Shown: positions 13,401 to 28,400 of the stretch, piece after piece
Numbering within the stretch: position 1 is the stretch's first letter
Layout: every line of letters starts with the position of its first letter
Assembly: GCA_035048485.1 (NCBI GenBank)
Contig: CM068585.1
Location: forward strand, 2,701,468 to 2,765,467
Length of the DNA stretch: 64,000 nt
Source: Pteria penguin
Lineage: Eukaryota; Mollusca; Bivalvia; Pterioida; Pteriidae
Direction: 5' to 3'
Program-made: the position numbers and the translations under genes
The notes under the pieces: model-generated
The model's database searches: none
What the model was told of the DNA's origin: nothing
What the model saw: only the letters and a program-made list of their open reading frames with translations

Positions 13401-16400
13401 GAGTGTTAGTTGTAATGTGTAGAGTGTAGTTGTAATGTATTGTAGAGTGTAGTGTGAGTTGTAATGTGTGTACTGTAGTGTGCGCTGTAATGTGTATGTA
13501 GTGTGAGTTGTAATGATTGTATAGTGTAGTGGGGAGTTGTAATGTGTTGTATGTGTATATAGTGAGTGTGAGTTGTATGCCGAGAGTGTACTGTGAGTTT
13601 GTATTGTGTAGAGTGAGTTGTAATGCGTAGTGTAGTGTGAAATGTATTAGTGTTAGTGTGAGTTGTAATATGTATAGTGAGTGTGAGTTGTAAGTGTGTA
13701 GTGTGTGGTGTGAGTTGTAATGAGTAGGGTAATGTGTTGAGTTGATTGTTGGAGTGTGTGTGTAGTGTAGTGTGAGTTCGTGATACTAGTGTGAGTTGGT
13801 GGTGAGCTGTAATGTGTATGGTGAGTGTATAGTGTGAAGTGTATAGTGTGTGTGTGTAATGTGTAGTTAATGTATATGTGGTGAGTTGTAATGTGAGATG
13901 TAGTGTGGTGTAATGTATTGTGTAGAGTGTAGTGTGAATTGTAATGTGTAGAGTGTGGTGTGAGTTGTAGTGTGTAGAGTAGTGTGAGTTATAATGTGTA
14001 AAGTGTAATGCGAGTTGTAATGCAAAAAGTGTAGTGTGAGCTGTAATGTGCAGAGTGTAGGCCGGAAATGTAATGCATAGAGTGTAGTGTGAGTTGTAAT
14101 GTGTACAGTGTAGTGTGACTTGTAATACATAGAGTGTAGTGTGAGCTGTAATGTGTAGAGTGTAGTGTGAGTTGTAATGTGTAAAGTGTAATGTGAGTTG
14201 TAATGTGTAGAGTGTAGTGTGAGTTGTAATATATATAGTGTAGTGTGAGCTGTAATGTGTATAGTGTAGTGTGAGTTGTAATGTGTAGAGTGTAGTGTGA
14301 GTTGTAATGTGTAGAGTGTAGTGTGAGTTGTAATGTGTAGAGTGTAGTGTTAGTTGTAATGTGTAGAGTGTAGTGTTAGTTGTAATGTGTAGAGTGTAGT
14401 GTGAGTTGTAATGTGTACTGTAGTGTGAGCTGTAATGTGTAGTGTAGTGTGAGTTGTAATGTGTATAGTGTAGTGGGAGTTGTAATGTAAGTTGTAATGT
14501 GTATACATAGTGTAGTGTGAGTTGTAATGCCTAGAGTGTACTGTGAGTTGTAATGTGTAGAGTGAGTTGTAATGCGTAGTGTAGTGTGAGTTGTAATATG
14601 TATAGTGTAGTGTGAGTTGTAATGTGTAGAGTGTGGTGAGCTGTAATGTGTATAGTGTAGTGTGAATTTTAATGTGTATAGTGTAGTGTGAGTTTTAATG
14701 TGTAGAGTGTGGTGAGTTGTAATGTATAGAGTGTGGTGAGCTGTAATATGTATAGTGTAGTGTGAGTTGTAATATGTATAGTGTAGTGTGAGTTGTAATG
14801 TGTAGAGTGTAGTGTGAGTTGTAATGTGTATAGTGTAGTGTGTTGTAATGTGTATAGTGTAGTGTGAGTTTTAATGTGTAGAGTGTGGTGAGTTGTAATG
14901 TATAGAGTGTGGTGAGCTGTAATGTGTATAGTGTAGTGTGAGTTTTAATGTGTAGAGTGTGGTGAGTTGTAATGTGTAGAGTGTGGTGAGCTGTAATGTG
15001 TATAGTGTAGTGTGAGTTTTAATGTGTAGAGTGTGGTGAGTTGTAATGTATAGAGTGTGGTGAGCTGTAAGGTGTATAGTGTAGTGTGAGTTTTAATGTG
15101 TAGAGTGTGGCAAGTTGTAATGTGTAGAGTGTGGTGAGCTGTAATGTGTATAGTGTAGTGTGAGTCTTAATTTGCAGTGGAGAGTGAAGTTTACGGTACT
15201 GACCCTTCTGATCATCGTCTGGAGCAACCCAACCTAGCAACCCCATTAACTGACATCCATTACACACCCCCAGACTAAACGTGTTACTTCTGTCTTTGAA
15301 CTTCAGGAACTGTTCCCTTATACTCTGGTTGAATAATGCAGTGGCAGCCCAACCTATAAATTGACAAAAAAACAATTTTCATGATTGTCAAAAATAGACA
15401 CATGCAATGCTATATGTATAATACTATTGTTAATAGACACATGCAATGCTGTATGTATAATACTATTGTTAATAGACACATGCAATGCTATATGTATAAT
15501 ACTATTGTTAATATTCTAATGTATTATACTAATGTTTCATATGCTTCTGTCCACATATTTTTATTCATACTCCTTCTAAATAAGCAGAATGTCTTGAAAC
15601 ACAATATAAGTGAAAATTTTATTTTCATATTAAATCCCGATTGAGTTAAACTATACCTAAGCAAGTATTACACTTTAAATACTATCACATATATGTTTGA
15701 CATGTTTGACTCTATAACTGCAGATCTACTCTCAAACCTTTGGCAGATCCACAAACGTCAGCATAGCTAAATCCTCCAACAAACACTACGCCTTGGAACT
15801 GATCTAGAGTTATCTTTCCTGAACAGAGGTCCTGCATGTTGAGGTCCCACACCTGGAAGCCAGCCATGTGGAGGACTGCTGCCATTTCCCTATCACTGTT
15901 AGAGCCTTCCTCTCGTAATACTGCAACTTTGGGTGGTGGTCGGCCTAATGTCAGAAATACATAGTTCATGTAAAAGTCATTCCTTGTCAAATAAACATAA
16001 TGTACTGTTTTTAACAACTGTAATCTATTCCTTCTTAAAGTTCTCTAAAACTAGCCTAATGCTATGCTCTACCTTCAGGAAGCATGATAAAGCTATGTCC
16101 ATTATGATTTATGTATCAGCATACTGACATATCTATAATGATATACTCTCCCCTCAGGAAGCATGATAAAGCTATGTCCAGTATGATTAATGTGTCAGCA
16201 TATTGACATGTCTATAATCAGATATGCTCTCCCCTCAGGAAGCACGATAAAGCTATGTCCAGAATGATTAATGTGTCAGCATATTGACATGTCTACAATG
16301 ATATGCTCTCCCCTCAGGAAGCACGATAAAGCTATGTCCAGTATGATTTATGTGTCAGCATACTGACATATCTATAATGATATGCTCTACCTTCAGGAAG

Positions 16401-19400
16401 CATGATAAAGCTATGTCCAGAATGATATATGTGTAAGCTATTTGACATGTCTACAATCAGATATGCTCTCCTCTCAGGAAGCATGATAAAGCTATATCCC
16501 ATACGACTTATGTGTCAGCATATTGACATGTCTACAATGATATGCTCTCCCCTCAGGAAGCATAATAAAGCTATGTCCAGAATGATTTATGTGTCAGCAT
16601 ACTGACATATCTATAATGATATGCTCTCCACTCAGGAAGCATGATAAAGCTATGTCCAGAATGATTTATGTGTCAGATATTGACATATCTACAATCAGAT
16701 ATTTGCTCCCCTCAGGAAGCATAATAAAGCTATTTCCAGTATGATTTATGTGTCAGTATATTGACATGTCTACAATCAGATATGCTCTCCCCTCAGGAAG
16801 CATGATAAAGCTATGTCCAGTATGATTTATGTGTCAGCATACTGACATATCTACAATGATATGCTCTCCCCTCAGGATGCATAATACAGCTATGTTCAGA
16901 ATGATTTATGTGTCAGCATATTGACATGTCTACAATGATATGCTCTCCCCTCAGGAAGCACGATAAAGCTATGTCGAGAATAATTTATGTGTCAGCATAT
17001 TAACATATCTACAATGATATGCTCTCCCCTCAGACAGCATGATAAAGCTATGTCCAGTATGATTTATGTGTCAGCATATTGACATATGTACAATCAGATA
17101 TGCTCTCCCCTCAGGAAGCATGATAAAGCTATGTCCAATATGATTTATGTGTCAGCATATTCACATATCTACAATGATATGCTCTCCCCTCAGGACGCAT
17201 AATAAAGCTATGTGCAGTATGATTAATGTGTCAGCATACTGACATGTCTACAATGATATGCTCTCCCCTCAGGAAGCATAATAAAGCTATGTCCAGTATG
17301 ATTTATGTGTCAGCATACTGACATGTCTACAATCAGATATGTGCTCCCCTCAGGAAGCATAATAAAGCTATTTCCAGTATGATTTATGTGTCAGCATATT
17401 GACATGTCTACAATCAGATATGCTCTCCCCTCAGGAAGCATGATAAAGCTATATCCAGTATGATGTATGTGTCAGCATATTGACATATCTACAATCAGAT
17501 ATGCTCTCCCCTCAGGAAGCATGATAAAGCTATGTCCAGAATGATTTATATGTCAGCATATTGACATATCTACAATCAAATATGCTCTCCCCTCAGGAAG
17601 CATGATAAAGCTATGTGCAGTATAATTTATGTGTCAGCATATTGACATATCTACAATCAGATATGCTCTCCCCTCAGGAAGCATGATAAAGCTATGTCCA
17701 GTATGATTTATCTGTCAGCATATTGACATATCTACAATCAGATATGCTCTCCCCTCAGGAAGCATGATAAAGCTATGTCCAGAATGATTTATGTGTCAGC
17801 ATATTGACATATCTACAATCAGATATGCTCTCCCCTCAGGAAGCATGATAAATCTATGTCCAGTATGATTAATGTGTCAGCATACTGACATATCTACAAT
17901 GATATGCTCTCCACTCAGGAAGCATGATAAAGTTATGTCCAGAATGATTTATGTGTCAGCATATTGACATATCTACAATCAGATATGCTTTCCCCTCAGG
18001 AAGCATGATAAAGCTATGTCCAGTATGAATAATGTTTCAGCATATTGACATATCTACAATGATATGCTCTCCCTTCAGGAAGCATGATAAAGCTATGTCC
18101 AGAATGATTTATGTGTCAGCTTACTGACATATCTACAATGATATGCTCTCCTCTCAGGAAGCATGATAAAGCTATGTCCAGTATGATTAATGTGTCAGCA
18201 TTTTGACATGTCTACAATGATATGCTCTCCCTTCAGGAAGCATAATAAATCTATGTCCAGTATGATTTATGTTTCAGCATACTGACATATCTACAATCAG
18301 ATATGTGCTCCCCTCAGGAGGCATAATAAAGCTATGTCCAGAATGATTTATGTGTCAGCATTCTGACATATCTACAATGATATGCTCTCCCCTCAGGAAG
18401 CATGATAAAGCTATGTCCATTATGATTTATGTGTAAGCATACTGACATGTCTACAATGATATGCTCTACCTTTAGGAAGCATGATAAAGCTATGTCCAGA
18501 ATGATTTATGTGTCAGCATACTGGCATATCTACAATGATATGCTCTCCAGTCAGGAAGCATGATAAAGCTATGTCCAGTATGATTTGTGTCAGCATACTG
18601 ACATGCTCTCCCCTCAGGAAGCACGATAAAGCTATGTCCAGTATGATTTATGTGTCAGCATATTGACATGTCTACAATGATATGCAGTAGACACATCACA
18701 ACTTTAATAACTAGAGTGTATTGATGCATGAAACATTTTTCAATTGCAATGATAATTAGAATCCAAGTTAGACATTTGTAAAGGTTAATGGGCTATTGAC
18801 AGTTATCCCTCGAGGGTGCTCGGCTTTGCTGAGAGGATAGTAATATTGGTATTGACAGCTCTCCCTCGAGGGTGCTCTGCTTTGCTGAGAGGATGGTAAT
18901 ATTGGTAACTGTATGATGTTACGGGCTATTGACAGTTATCCCTCGAGGGTGCCCTGCTTTGCTGAGAGGATAGCAATATTGGTATTGACAATTATCCCTC
19001 GAGGGTGCCCTGCTTTGCTGAGAGGATAGTAATATTGGTAACTGTATGATGTTATGGGCTGTTGACAATTATCCCTCAAGGGTGCTCTGATTTGCTGAAA
19101 GGATGGTAATATTGGTAACTGTATGATGTTATGGGCTGTTGACAATTATCCCTCAAGGGTGCTCTGCTTTGCTGAGAGGATGGTAATATTGGTAACTGTA
19201 TGATGTTATGGATAATGTAAGGTAGTAAGTAAGCCCTCATACTTCATGCACACCATAGTATTATATGACTGGTCTTCATAGCCAAGACAGAAAGGTTACT
19301 GACTAATTATACATTGTAGTAAAAATAACAGTGTCATTCAAGTGAGAATCATGCACTTACCAGTGCCAAATGTGTATTAGTGAAATCAGTGCACACGTAC

Positions 19401-22400
19401 TTGGACTTCTACCTTTCGGGATGAAAGTGATAAGTTCTGATTCAAAAGGTACATGATACGGAGGTTGTACTCTATGACTCAGACCCTCTCGTTCCTGAAT
19501 CACACACGACAGACTCGTCTGGTACATCTCCAGTTGGAAGCTCGTCTCTTCCCATACATCTCGTAAAGTTGTCATTTTATCTGTCAACACTTCCAAAGAG
19601 TTTACAGCAACTTTCACCTGCATACAAAAACAATGGTATGTATTTAGAAATATAATTTCTGACAATCTATTCAATTTTCATATCTAGGAAAGAAAGGAAG
19701 CATAGACTGCTAAGAACACTGACTAGTTCATGGTGGCTTCTTCAAACAAAACTCTGAAATATTAAAGTTGAAGTAAGATGACATATGAAGTGATATTCAA
19801 GCCAAATTTTGAACAGTTCTATCCCAATGCGAGTTCTTAAACAGTTAACAGACTTTCAATACTTATATTAGAAGACTCAACTCAAAAAGGGTGATAAAAC
19901 AGGAAATTTCCAACCACTGTAAAGATTATAAGGATCTACTGATTTTCTGCAATTAGTATGATCACTCCCATTAAAGTACATGTAAGTTCAATCATGACAA
20001 AAGTCAAACCTGAAACATAACTTGTAATAAGCTGTGAGAGATAGAATTGGAAAGGAATGTTATAACGCCACTGGTGGGAGATTATAAACCAATCAAATTC
20101 AAATTCATTAAATTTGTTACACATATTTTGATTGGCCCAAAGCATTGCATAATCGCAATATACCTGTCACAAACTGATTCACTCTGACACACTTAGTATA
20201 ATCATGTGCAAAAAAACTGCTTATGTATCATAGACAGACATGGAAGATGACATCAGTACAGTATCGTACAGTGCTTCCAGCGACCATCTTATCTGCAGTA
20301 TTATGACCAGTTCAGTGGGTTCAATTTTACATTAATATTTATAATTATTAAGGACCACAAATCAACAATAAAAAGAAACTTGGCAATGTTCATTGCACTT
20401 TGTGTATGCAGTGTTTGTACATGTGTCTATAACACTGAAATTTCACGAGTTTTTTTTTAAACTCTAACACATTATTCCTACAAATCTGATGTGTAAAAAA
20501 GTTTTGAATTCATTACCTTATTGTTTTAAAGCATATGTTTATATACATAATAAATTCATTCTGTGATTGAAAATACTTTTACTTTTTGTGGATCTTGCTT
20601 TGCAGTGCAGTAATTGTTTATCATTGTTGTTAGTCCTTCATAGCAACGTACACAATTGGGGGCTCTTTAAGGGAAAAATTGAGTTTTAAAGTGTCGTATT
20701 AATCAGAATAGGGATAAATGTACTGAGTTTTAAGATTCCGACATGTATATGGTGAATACATTGTTAGAAACATGTTCCACTGCCTCCCAAGTAGACTGAC
20801 AGACAAGTTGATTCTTATCATACTCCTTCCTAAACTGACTGATAGACAAGGTGATTCTGATATATATACCCCCTCAAACAGAAACATGTTATTTCTATAC
20901 AATCCCCGATTCCTCAAACAGATGGATAGACAAGGTGATTCCTGTATACTCTCCCCTGCCCATCCCTCAAAAGATGGAAAGGTGTAGGAATTCCTATATA
21001 CTTCTCCACCAAAACTTTGTGTTGAGTATGGGCTTACCATAGCTTCCCTTGGCTCTGTCTTTATAGATTGACCGATATTATAACATTCTACATTCTGTGC
21101 AGCATACTGTTCTATGATCTCTGGAACATCTGATTCTGAGACCTCCAGGACAATACCAAGCTCTTCTGCAAATAGCACGTCGACAGCACAGTACTCTGAA
21201 AATATAAACAGCATGTCCCCATCATCGTTTTTAAGGTTTGTCTTGTACAGTGATCATGTTATATTACAAAGGTTTACAGTAATTGTAGGAAGATTTTGTC
21301 TCTTAGAATATTTTTGTATAGCATTAATACAGTACTTTTACATAAGAAATTTTAGGCCTTAATTGCTCACCTGACAACTTCTGCACATAACATAACCACA
21401 AAGTATTAATGTTTTATCAACTTAAATTATCTTTTATTATAGACCAAAACATTCAATTTTAAAGAACAGAATCAAAAAAAGTACCGAGAGTACTGATGGA
21501 AGGTGATTAATGAAGAACACTGTATAGTCAACAATAGCAATGCCTAGTGTGGCATTATATGCCTGTCACTAAGTTTGAAGGGATGAATTTGAAAGTATAG
21601 AAACATTCCCACATTGCAAAAATTCTGTGAAATACTATTCAAATCCATGCAGTGGGTAAAAAGTTATGGACTAGACAAAGATTTACCCACCCATCATATA
21701 CAATGTGAACTTGACCTTGCATATATAACTTTGGTTCAAAGTCAAGACACATCCTTGGGTCCTGGGCAACAATTCTGTGAAATATTACGTATACTCAAAT
21801 CTATGCAAGGGATACAAAGTTATGGCTCAGACAAAGATTTACCCATCATATGCATTGTGACCTTGACCTTGCAGATATAACCTTGGTTCAAGGTCAAAAT
21901 ACACCCTTTGATCCTGATCCTAGGTAACAACTCTGTGAAATATTACTCAAATCTATACAAGGGGTAGAAAGGTATGACACAGACTGATTTACCTATCACA
22001 TACATTGTGACCTTGACCTTGAAGATACATGTATGACCTTTCAGTCAATGTCATGACACACCCTTGGGCCTAGGGCAACAATGCTGTGAAATATTATTCA
22101 AATTCATGCATGATTGAGTAGATTGACAAAAACTTGTTTTCACATGTGCTTTCCCACCCCCATCCCCTTTTTTCCAGTATTTTAATCCTGGATCCGCCAC
22201 AGTTTATATCCTATATATAGAATCTGAATCTTAGCAAACCACAGTAATGCCCGCCCGAGTTAATACCTCGACACTGACTGTCTATCACACGCGTGCATTT
22301 TTCCAGAAATTGGTCCTTGCGTTCTGTTTGATCAGGGGAAGGCTGGCTCTAGCGTGAGCGTTCCCCCTTGAGGGGAAGGCACACTCTAGAGTAGGACCGC

Positions 22401-25400
22401 CAGGAAGAAAGTCTGGCTATAGGGGAGGCTCACTCTATAATACCTGCCATTCCGTTGATCAAAATTATAAGTTTACGCAATGTAAAGAATGTGTCCCTAT
22501 CAATTTAATAGGGCCACGACATGCGGCTAAGTTTAAATTATACCATCTTGGACGCAAAGTAGGATATTGTCATAATTAATCATAATGAACTAACAGGGTA
22601 TTCCATTTCAACCAGGAAAATGGAGTTAATTCCCAGCACAGTAAGAAGCATCATCAAGTCTGTATATGATTTTCCTCTATCAAAATCCATCTTTACTTCA
22701 TTTCCCTCAGCTGACAATATCAGCAGGGAATTATATATCTAATATACATACCTGATCAAATAATTAAAGATTTCTAAATTGAGGGTTGGGTGGGATATGA
22801 CCCTAGATTAATATCAAGATAAATAAATAAGATAAAAGCGATTATTTCATCCTTAATACATTTATATGTTTATGTATATTGTATATACGCCTTTACATGA
22901 GGTTATTGAGGGGGTGTATGTTTAATGTCGAAAATAATGTTAAATTGATGGACTTGATGTATATTCGTACTATCATTGGGAGTAAATGGCTTGATTTGCA
23001 AATATGGATATTTGGAATTACACAGAGACTCAGGGTTAGATCCAGAACCTCAACAGGTATAGGGAGACGTAAAAATCTCTTGAGTAGGAAAGTCTGCAAG
23101 GTCTGCAAGGGGGGGGGGGGTTGGTTCAGGGGGCTTCCCTGAGAAAAATTAAAATACAGTGTATGTAAGCAAATTGAAAGCCTCTGTAGCGTCTTTGAAC
23201 TGTATCGGACTCGGTTTTCCTTATCCCCAAAAAATATATATATAGATATAAATATATATAAATGAAACATGTAATTCATGTCAACAAATATTGATTTCAC
23301 ACTTGAACGGATCTAAAATTAAATAAATAAATTGGGGGACGGAAGTCTAACCCAATCAAGGAATAAAGGCTATGATTGTCGAGAAATGATATACATAATT
23401 GTAAAAACAACATGCGTTTTCGTCCACTTCATTGAAATTAGCGCATGTACCATGGCATTCTGATGGATCATATCTCCTTTTCACTGTGTCTGCAGCTTCG
23501 ATCAAGTTTTAACCGGCGGTAATTTTGAAAAAAATTATGCAATTGGTAACATTTGTAGTGTATTATGATTGTTTCTGGCTGGTGATTGATTTAATATGAA
23601 AACATTTACTTAACAAAGATGTCTTTGTCGCCCACCCCCTATGCTTCCTGTCGGATGGGGCACATGCAATAGTTGAATCTGCACCTGAATCTCTGAAGTA
23701 TAAAATTAGTTTAACCTCTCCCAACTTCCTCTTTTTTGACAATCACTTAAGTGTTGATTAGAGATGGTTATAAATATCTAAAACCAACATAAATCGATAG
23801 ATCTAATTTTCACGAGATGATCTAAACAATTTGTACCATACGTACAACAGACTGTGTCTGAAATGTGAAATTTAAACGGCAATATCAAAGCATTGCCATA
23901 TGCCAATTATGGTAGAACGGAAGGTGGGCAATTGTCAGTAATTCAGACATCAGTTCTTAAGAATTCATTACAAAACTAAATTTAATTTTAAGGGTAAAAT
24001 ACGAAAGAAGTGCAAAATTATGCACCTCTCTCTCTCTCTCTCTGTATCACTTTCATAAGAATTTGAAAGTCACATGCAGACTAGTTATATACAATGTTTG
24101 AATTTCCAGTTGTGTCTGATTTTATGATTATGCCATGCTTTATCTGGACAAACATGTTAATGGAAATTTAATTAAAGGAGAATAATTCACTACCCCATGT
24201 AGATTGATACCAATTTTACAACATCTTGTGAAAAGCTATAGATCTAAATCTTGAAAATAAAAAAAAGATATCGATGTACAAACTAGTGACACATATTAGG
24301 GATTAAAATTAGCGTCTAGAAAAGAAGAAGCGTTAGGAAGGATTTTCAGAGTAACAGAGGAATAGTAAGGTCTTCCGTGACATCACAAAAGAAAATAACA
24401 AAAGAAATTAGAGCTAACTAAATACATGTAAATGAAACTCGCATTTTTTATGTATATAATAGCAATATAGCAATGTATAAACATGTGCTTAAACATCATA
24501 TCACAATATTCTACTTGTCTTTTCGAAAATTCCAGTCACCCCATAGTAATTTTCAAACCTGTTTTTTATACATATACATGTACTAAGATCTCAAACGCAC
24601 CCAACTTACAAACAGCAGAAATACTGTTAAATTATTCACAGAGACAAGAACAAGTTCTTTATGAATATTTTGTATATGAAATGCATTTGATCTTCTCTAT
24701 ATGTTTACTTTGACAGTGTCACTGTGTGAAATAATCCTTTATGTTGACATACGTCATGCACGAACAAGGTTTCAGTACGATGTTTCAGTGCATATGTGTA
24801 TCAATATTATGTGTTTGTACCATTAATTGTTCATTTTGATGTACATCGGTTTAAGTATATTCCGAGACAAAAATGTGTAAATTAGAATGGTTTAACAACC
24901 ACAACGACCATTTCGAGGTTCAAGATATTTTCTTCTTGTACCGAAACGTCTTAATTCTGTACCGAAACGACAATGTACCGAAATGTCCTTGCATCGAAAC
25001 ATCTTGTCTATACTCCCTTATACTTAGTCCGAACGACTTGGAACCTCTGACTAATTATATAAGTAAACATTGCAAAAGACTATGTACAATATCAGAGACA
25101 TATATACTTTCTTGTGTATATATGTCTCTGACAATATAGAAAATGTTTAGTCAAATAAACAAACGAGGTCATGCACACAAGTGAAGATGTGCATATATAT
25201 CAAACATATTAAAAACAAAACAAAACGATCGATCTATCCTTAAGCGAAAGATAGCCATGGTTAAGGAATGAACCTGTACCACTGACACAACATACTGTAG
25301 TAATATTTTTCATATAACTTTATCTCATAAATAAGAGTACATTTAATCTATCTATTTTAGCAAATTTCAATATGTAAAGCACAAATTCTTTAACTTTAGT

Positions 25401-28400
25401 CGCTAAGATTGAATTTTATGCAAGATTTATTTAAGGACTATATTTTTGTTACTGTTTAAGGCGGAAGAACACTTGGGTAACATCGCTTTCCAAATTGGGA
25501 TGGACGACGGCTTAGGGAAGCTGATTACATCACCTTCCAAAAACAACCCTTATTCAAACATTTTTGTGGAGCACTCTGATGCATTTACTTTTACAAGAAA
25601 CTCTCTTTTTTCTATGCATGAAAATGCAAATGTTCCAGACTATACTAAAAACACACAATCTTTGTGTAGACTCCAGATATAATTCAAGTGTATCATAATC
25701 TGTGAATCCTGAAAATCCATTAATCTCGAAAAACTGACTCGGAACAAATGTTATTACATTAACAGAGCATCACCGTATATTATTTACTTATGGTAAAATA
25801 TTACCTTGATCTTTTGATGGAATATTGACATCAATGCTACAATTTCCAGCAAATGCCATTTCCAGTAAACAAGTGATGAGCCCTCCATCGCTAACATCAT
25901 GTCCAGCTGCAATCTTACGCTCTGTTGTTATAAAAAACATAAATATTATAATATACAGTGTATTAAATATCTGTTTATTTATTACAAGTTAACAAATCAC
26001 AAATGTTTGAATTTACAGACAAGCAAATTCAGAGAATTGTGATACACCGTTCTGGGAGTTCTATCAGTAAGGGTGCAATGGTCTGTGACATATTGTCATA
26101 GTTGTGCATGTCTACAGACACACATGTCAAACATGAAGGCCCTTCACCTTACGGTTAAAAAGTTAAATAGGTCAAAGGTCACTGTCAAGGTCACATGATA
26201 AAAATTTTGGTACCAACGGAAAGATATTACAATTAGGGACACACATGCCAAATATGAAGGCCCTATGTCTTATGGTTAAAAAGTTATGACCAAGATTAAA
26301 GTTTTTGTGACAGACGGACGGACAGACGAATGAGATTTAATGTCCTCACGCTTTCGCGAAAAGCAGGGAACAAAAATATATATGTAGCAACATATATTAT
26401 TACAATGAACTAATGATTACTTCAAATAACAGTTTAATGAATGCAACTATGGACTGATACTGACCTTGAATAAGTTTCTGGGTGATTCTGAAGGCACTGG
26501 ATAGCCCTTCTGGTTGGTCAAGGTCAGGGGTGTTATCACCTATTTGCTTATAGCACTGTGCTAAAGCTGACCCTCCTAATCTATGCTGGCCGTTACTGAG
26601 ATCCACATACAGAAGACAACCTTTATAGAAAACATACAGAATACCTCAATAGAAAACAGAGAAGACATCTGCAATAGAAAATATACAGAAGACAACCTTA
26701 ATAGAAAACATACAGAAGACAGCCTTAATAGAAAACATACAGAAGACAACCTTAATAGAAAACATACTGAAGACAACCTTAAAAGAAAACATACAGAAGA
26801 AAATCTTAATACAAAACATACAGAAGACAACCTTAATAGAAAACATACAGAAGACAATCTTAATAGAAAATATACAGAAGCCATCCTTAATAGAAAACAT
26901 ACAGAAGACAACCTTAATAGAATACATACAGAAGACAATCTTAATAGAAAACATACAGAAGACAACCTTAATAGAAAACATACAGAAGACAACCAACCTT
27001 AACAGAAAAAATACAGACGACAATCTTAACAGAAAACCTCAATAGAAAATATAAAGCCATCCTTAATAAAAAACATACAAAAGACAACCTTAATAGAAAA
27101 CATACAGAAGATAACCTTATAAAAAAAAACAATACACACACCTCAAATCTTAAACATTCAATTCTTAAAACTCTTGTCATGGTTTATTTATATTCTGGTA
27201 AAATTTACATATATGTAAAATAGGTACCTTTCCTGTATAATTCAAGTTTAAAATGTTCTAAACTTAGTATGGTGCCAAATTATTACCCAAATATGTTATA
27301 AATATAGATGTAATAATACTGCAGAAATATTTTAAAATTTTCATTCAGGTGAGCTAAAAACTGAAATGGGAATTTAAAAAAAGTCAGATTGAGGCTACAT
27401 CAGGACACTGACAGGAGTCGATTCCTGGGCCTCCTGGTCATAAGCCAAGCACCTAATTGGTCTACCGGTATGCTGCCTCTGATCTACTGGTATGCTGCCT
27501 CTGATCTACCAGTATGCTGCCTCTGATCTACCGGTATGCTGCCTCTGTTACAGCCTAACAAGAAGTCCCAATATCACAGTGTTTGTGTTCACAGATGTAC
27601 TGTTATATGATACTAGAGAGGGAACAAGAGTTTTGCAAATACCTTTTGCCTGAGGACACTTGAGATCTGGAGTGACTGTAAGAGTAATGTCTGGACATCC
27701 ACAATACACAGATATCACCAATGTTCCTATGGAAATGGACAAAGAAAATACTTATGTATCATTTGGCTCAGTTTTTAGTTAAATGAAATCATTTACAAAT
27801 AAAACACTTCTCCTTAATGTGAAGTCAATGTGAATGAATTATATATACAAGTTGCTCTTCCTTAAAATATATGGAAAGAACTTCCCCTGTATCTGCATGG
27901 CACACACAACAATGTACCACTGGTAAATAGGAGTGATATTAGGTGAGGAGTAATCATCTCCTGTCTGGTAAGCCAAACCTGTCATAATGCCCCAAATAGA
28001 CTTATAGCATATCGGAACACCACAAGTGACACTTGGCATAGCATTCAATAGAAAGTATCATGGCTACAGAACATCAGAATAAAGTATAACACTGCTTAAT
28101 TAAAGATGTACAACACGGTATAAATAGTAGCTAACCAACAAAAATGGTCGACTAACGATTTTCTAGACATGAGCATTATACAAAGGAGTTATAGCAAACT
28201 TCATTCTTTAGTGTTACATTTACTAATGTTTTGCTTTAAAACATTTTTTCATGTAAAAAATAAAAAAAAAAAAATAAAATATATATATATATATATATAT
28301 ATATTCATATAAATATCACAACTGAATCTGAATTTATTTTCTTACGAAAGAAAACAAATCTTAAAAGTGAAGTTTGAATCAACCAGCCTTTGCTGGCATA

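Noticed and set aside
13867..14130. HTTLYTLQ-type open frame
   Set aside because: Translation of the 26-bp C-depleted minisatellite.
26576..27023. CFLLRLSSV-type and HTEDNLNRK-type open frames
   Set aside because: Products of the 27-bp unit in frames other than that of exon 17. The 27-bp length keeps any frame open that lacks a stop.
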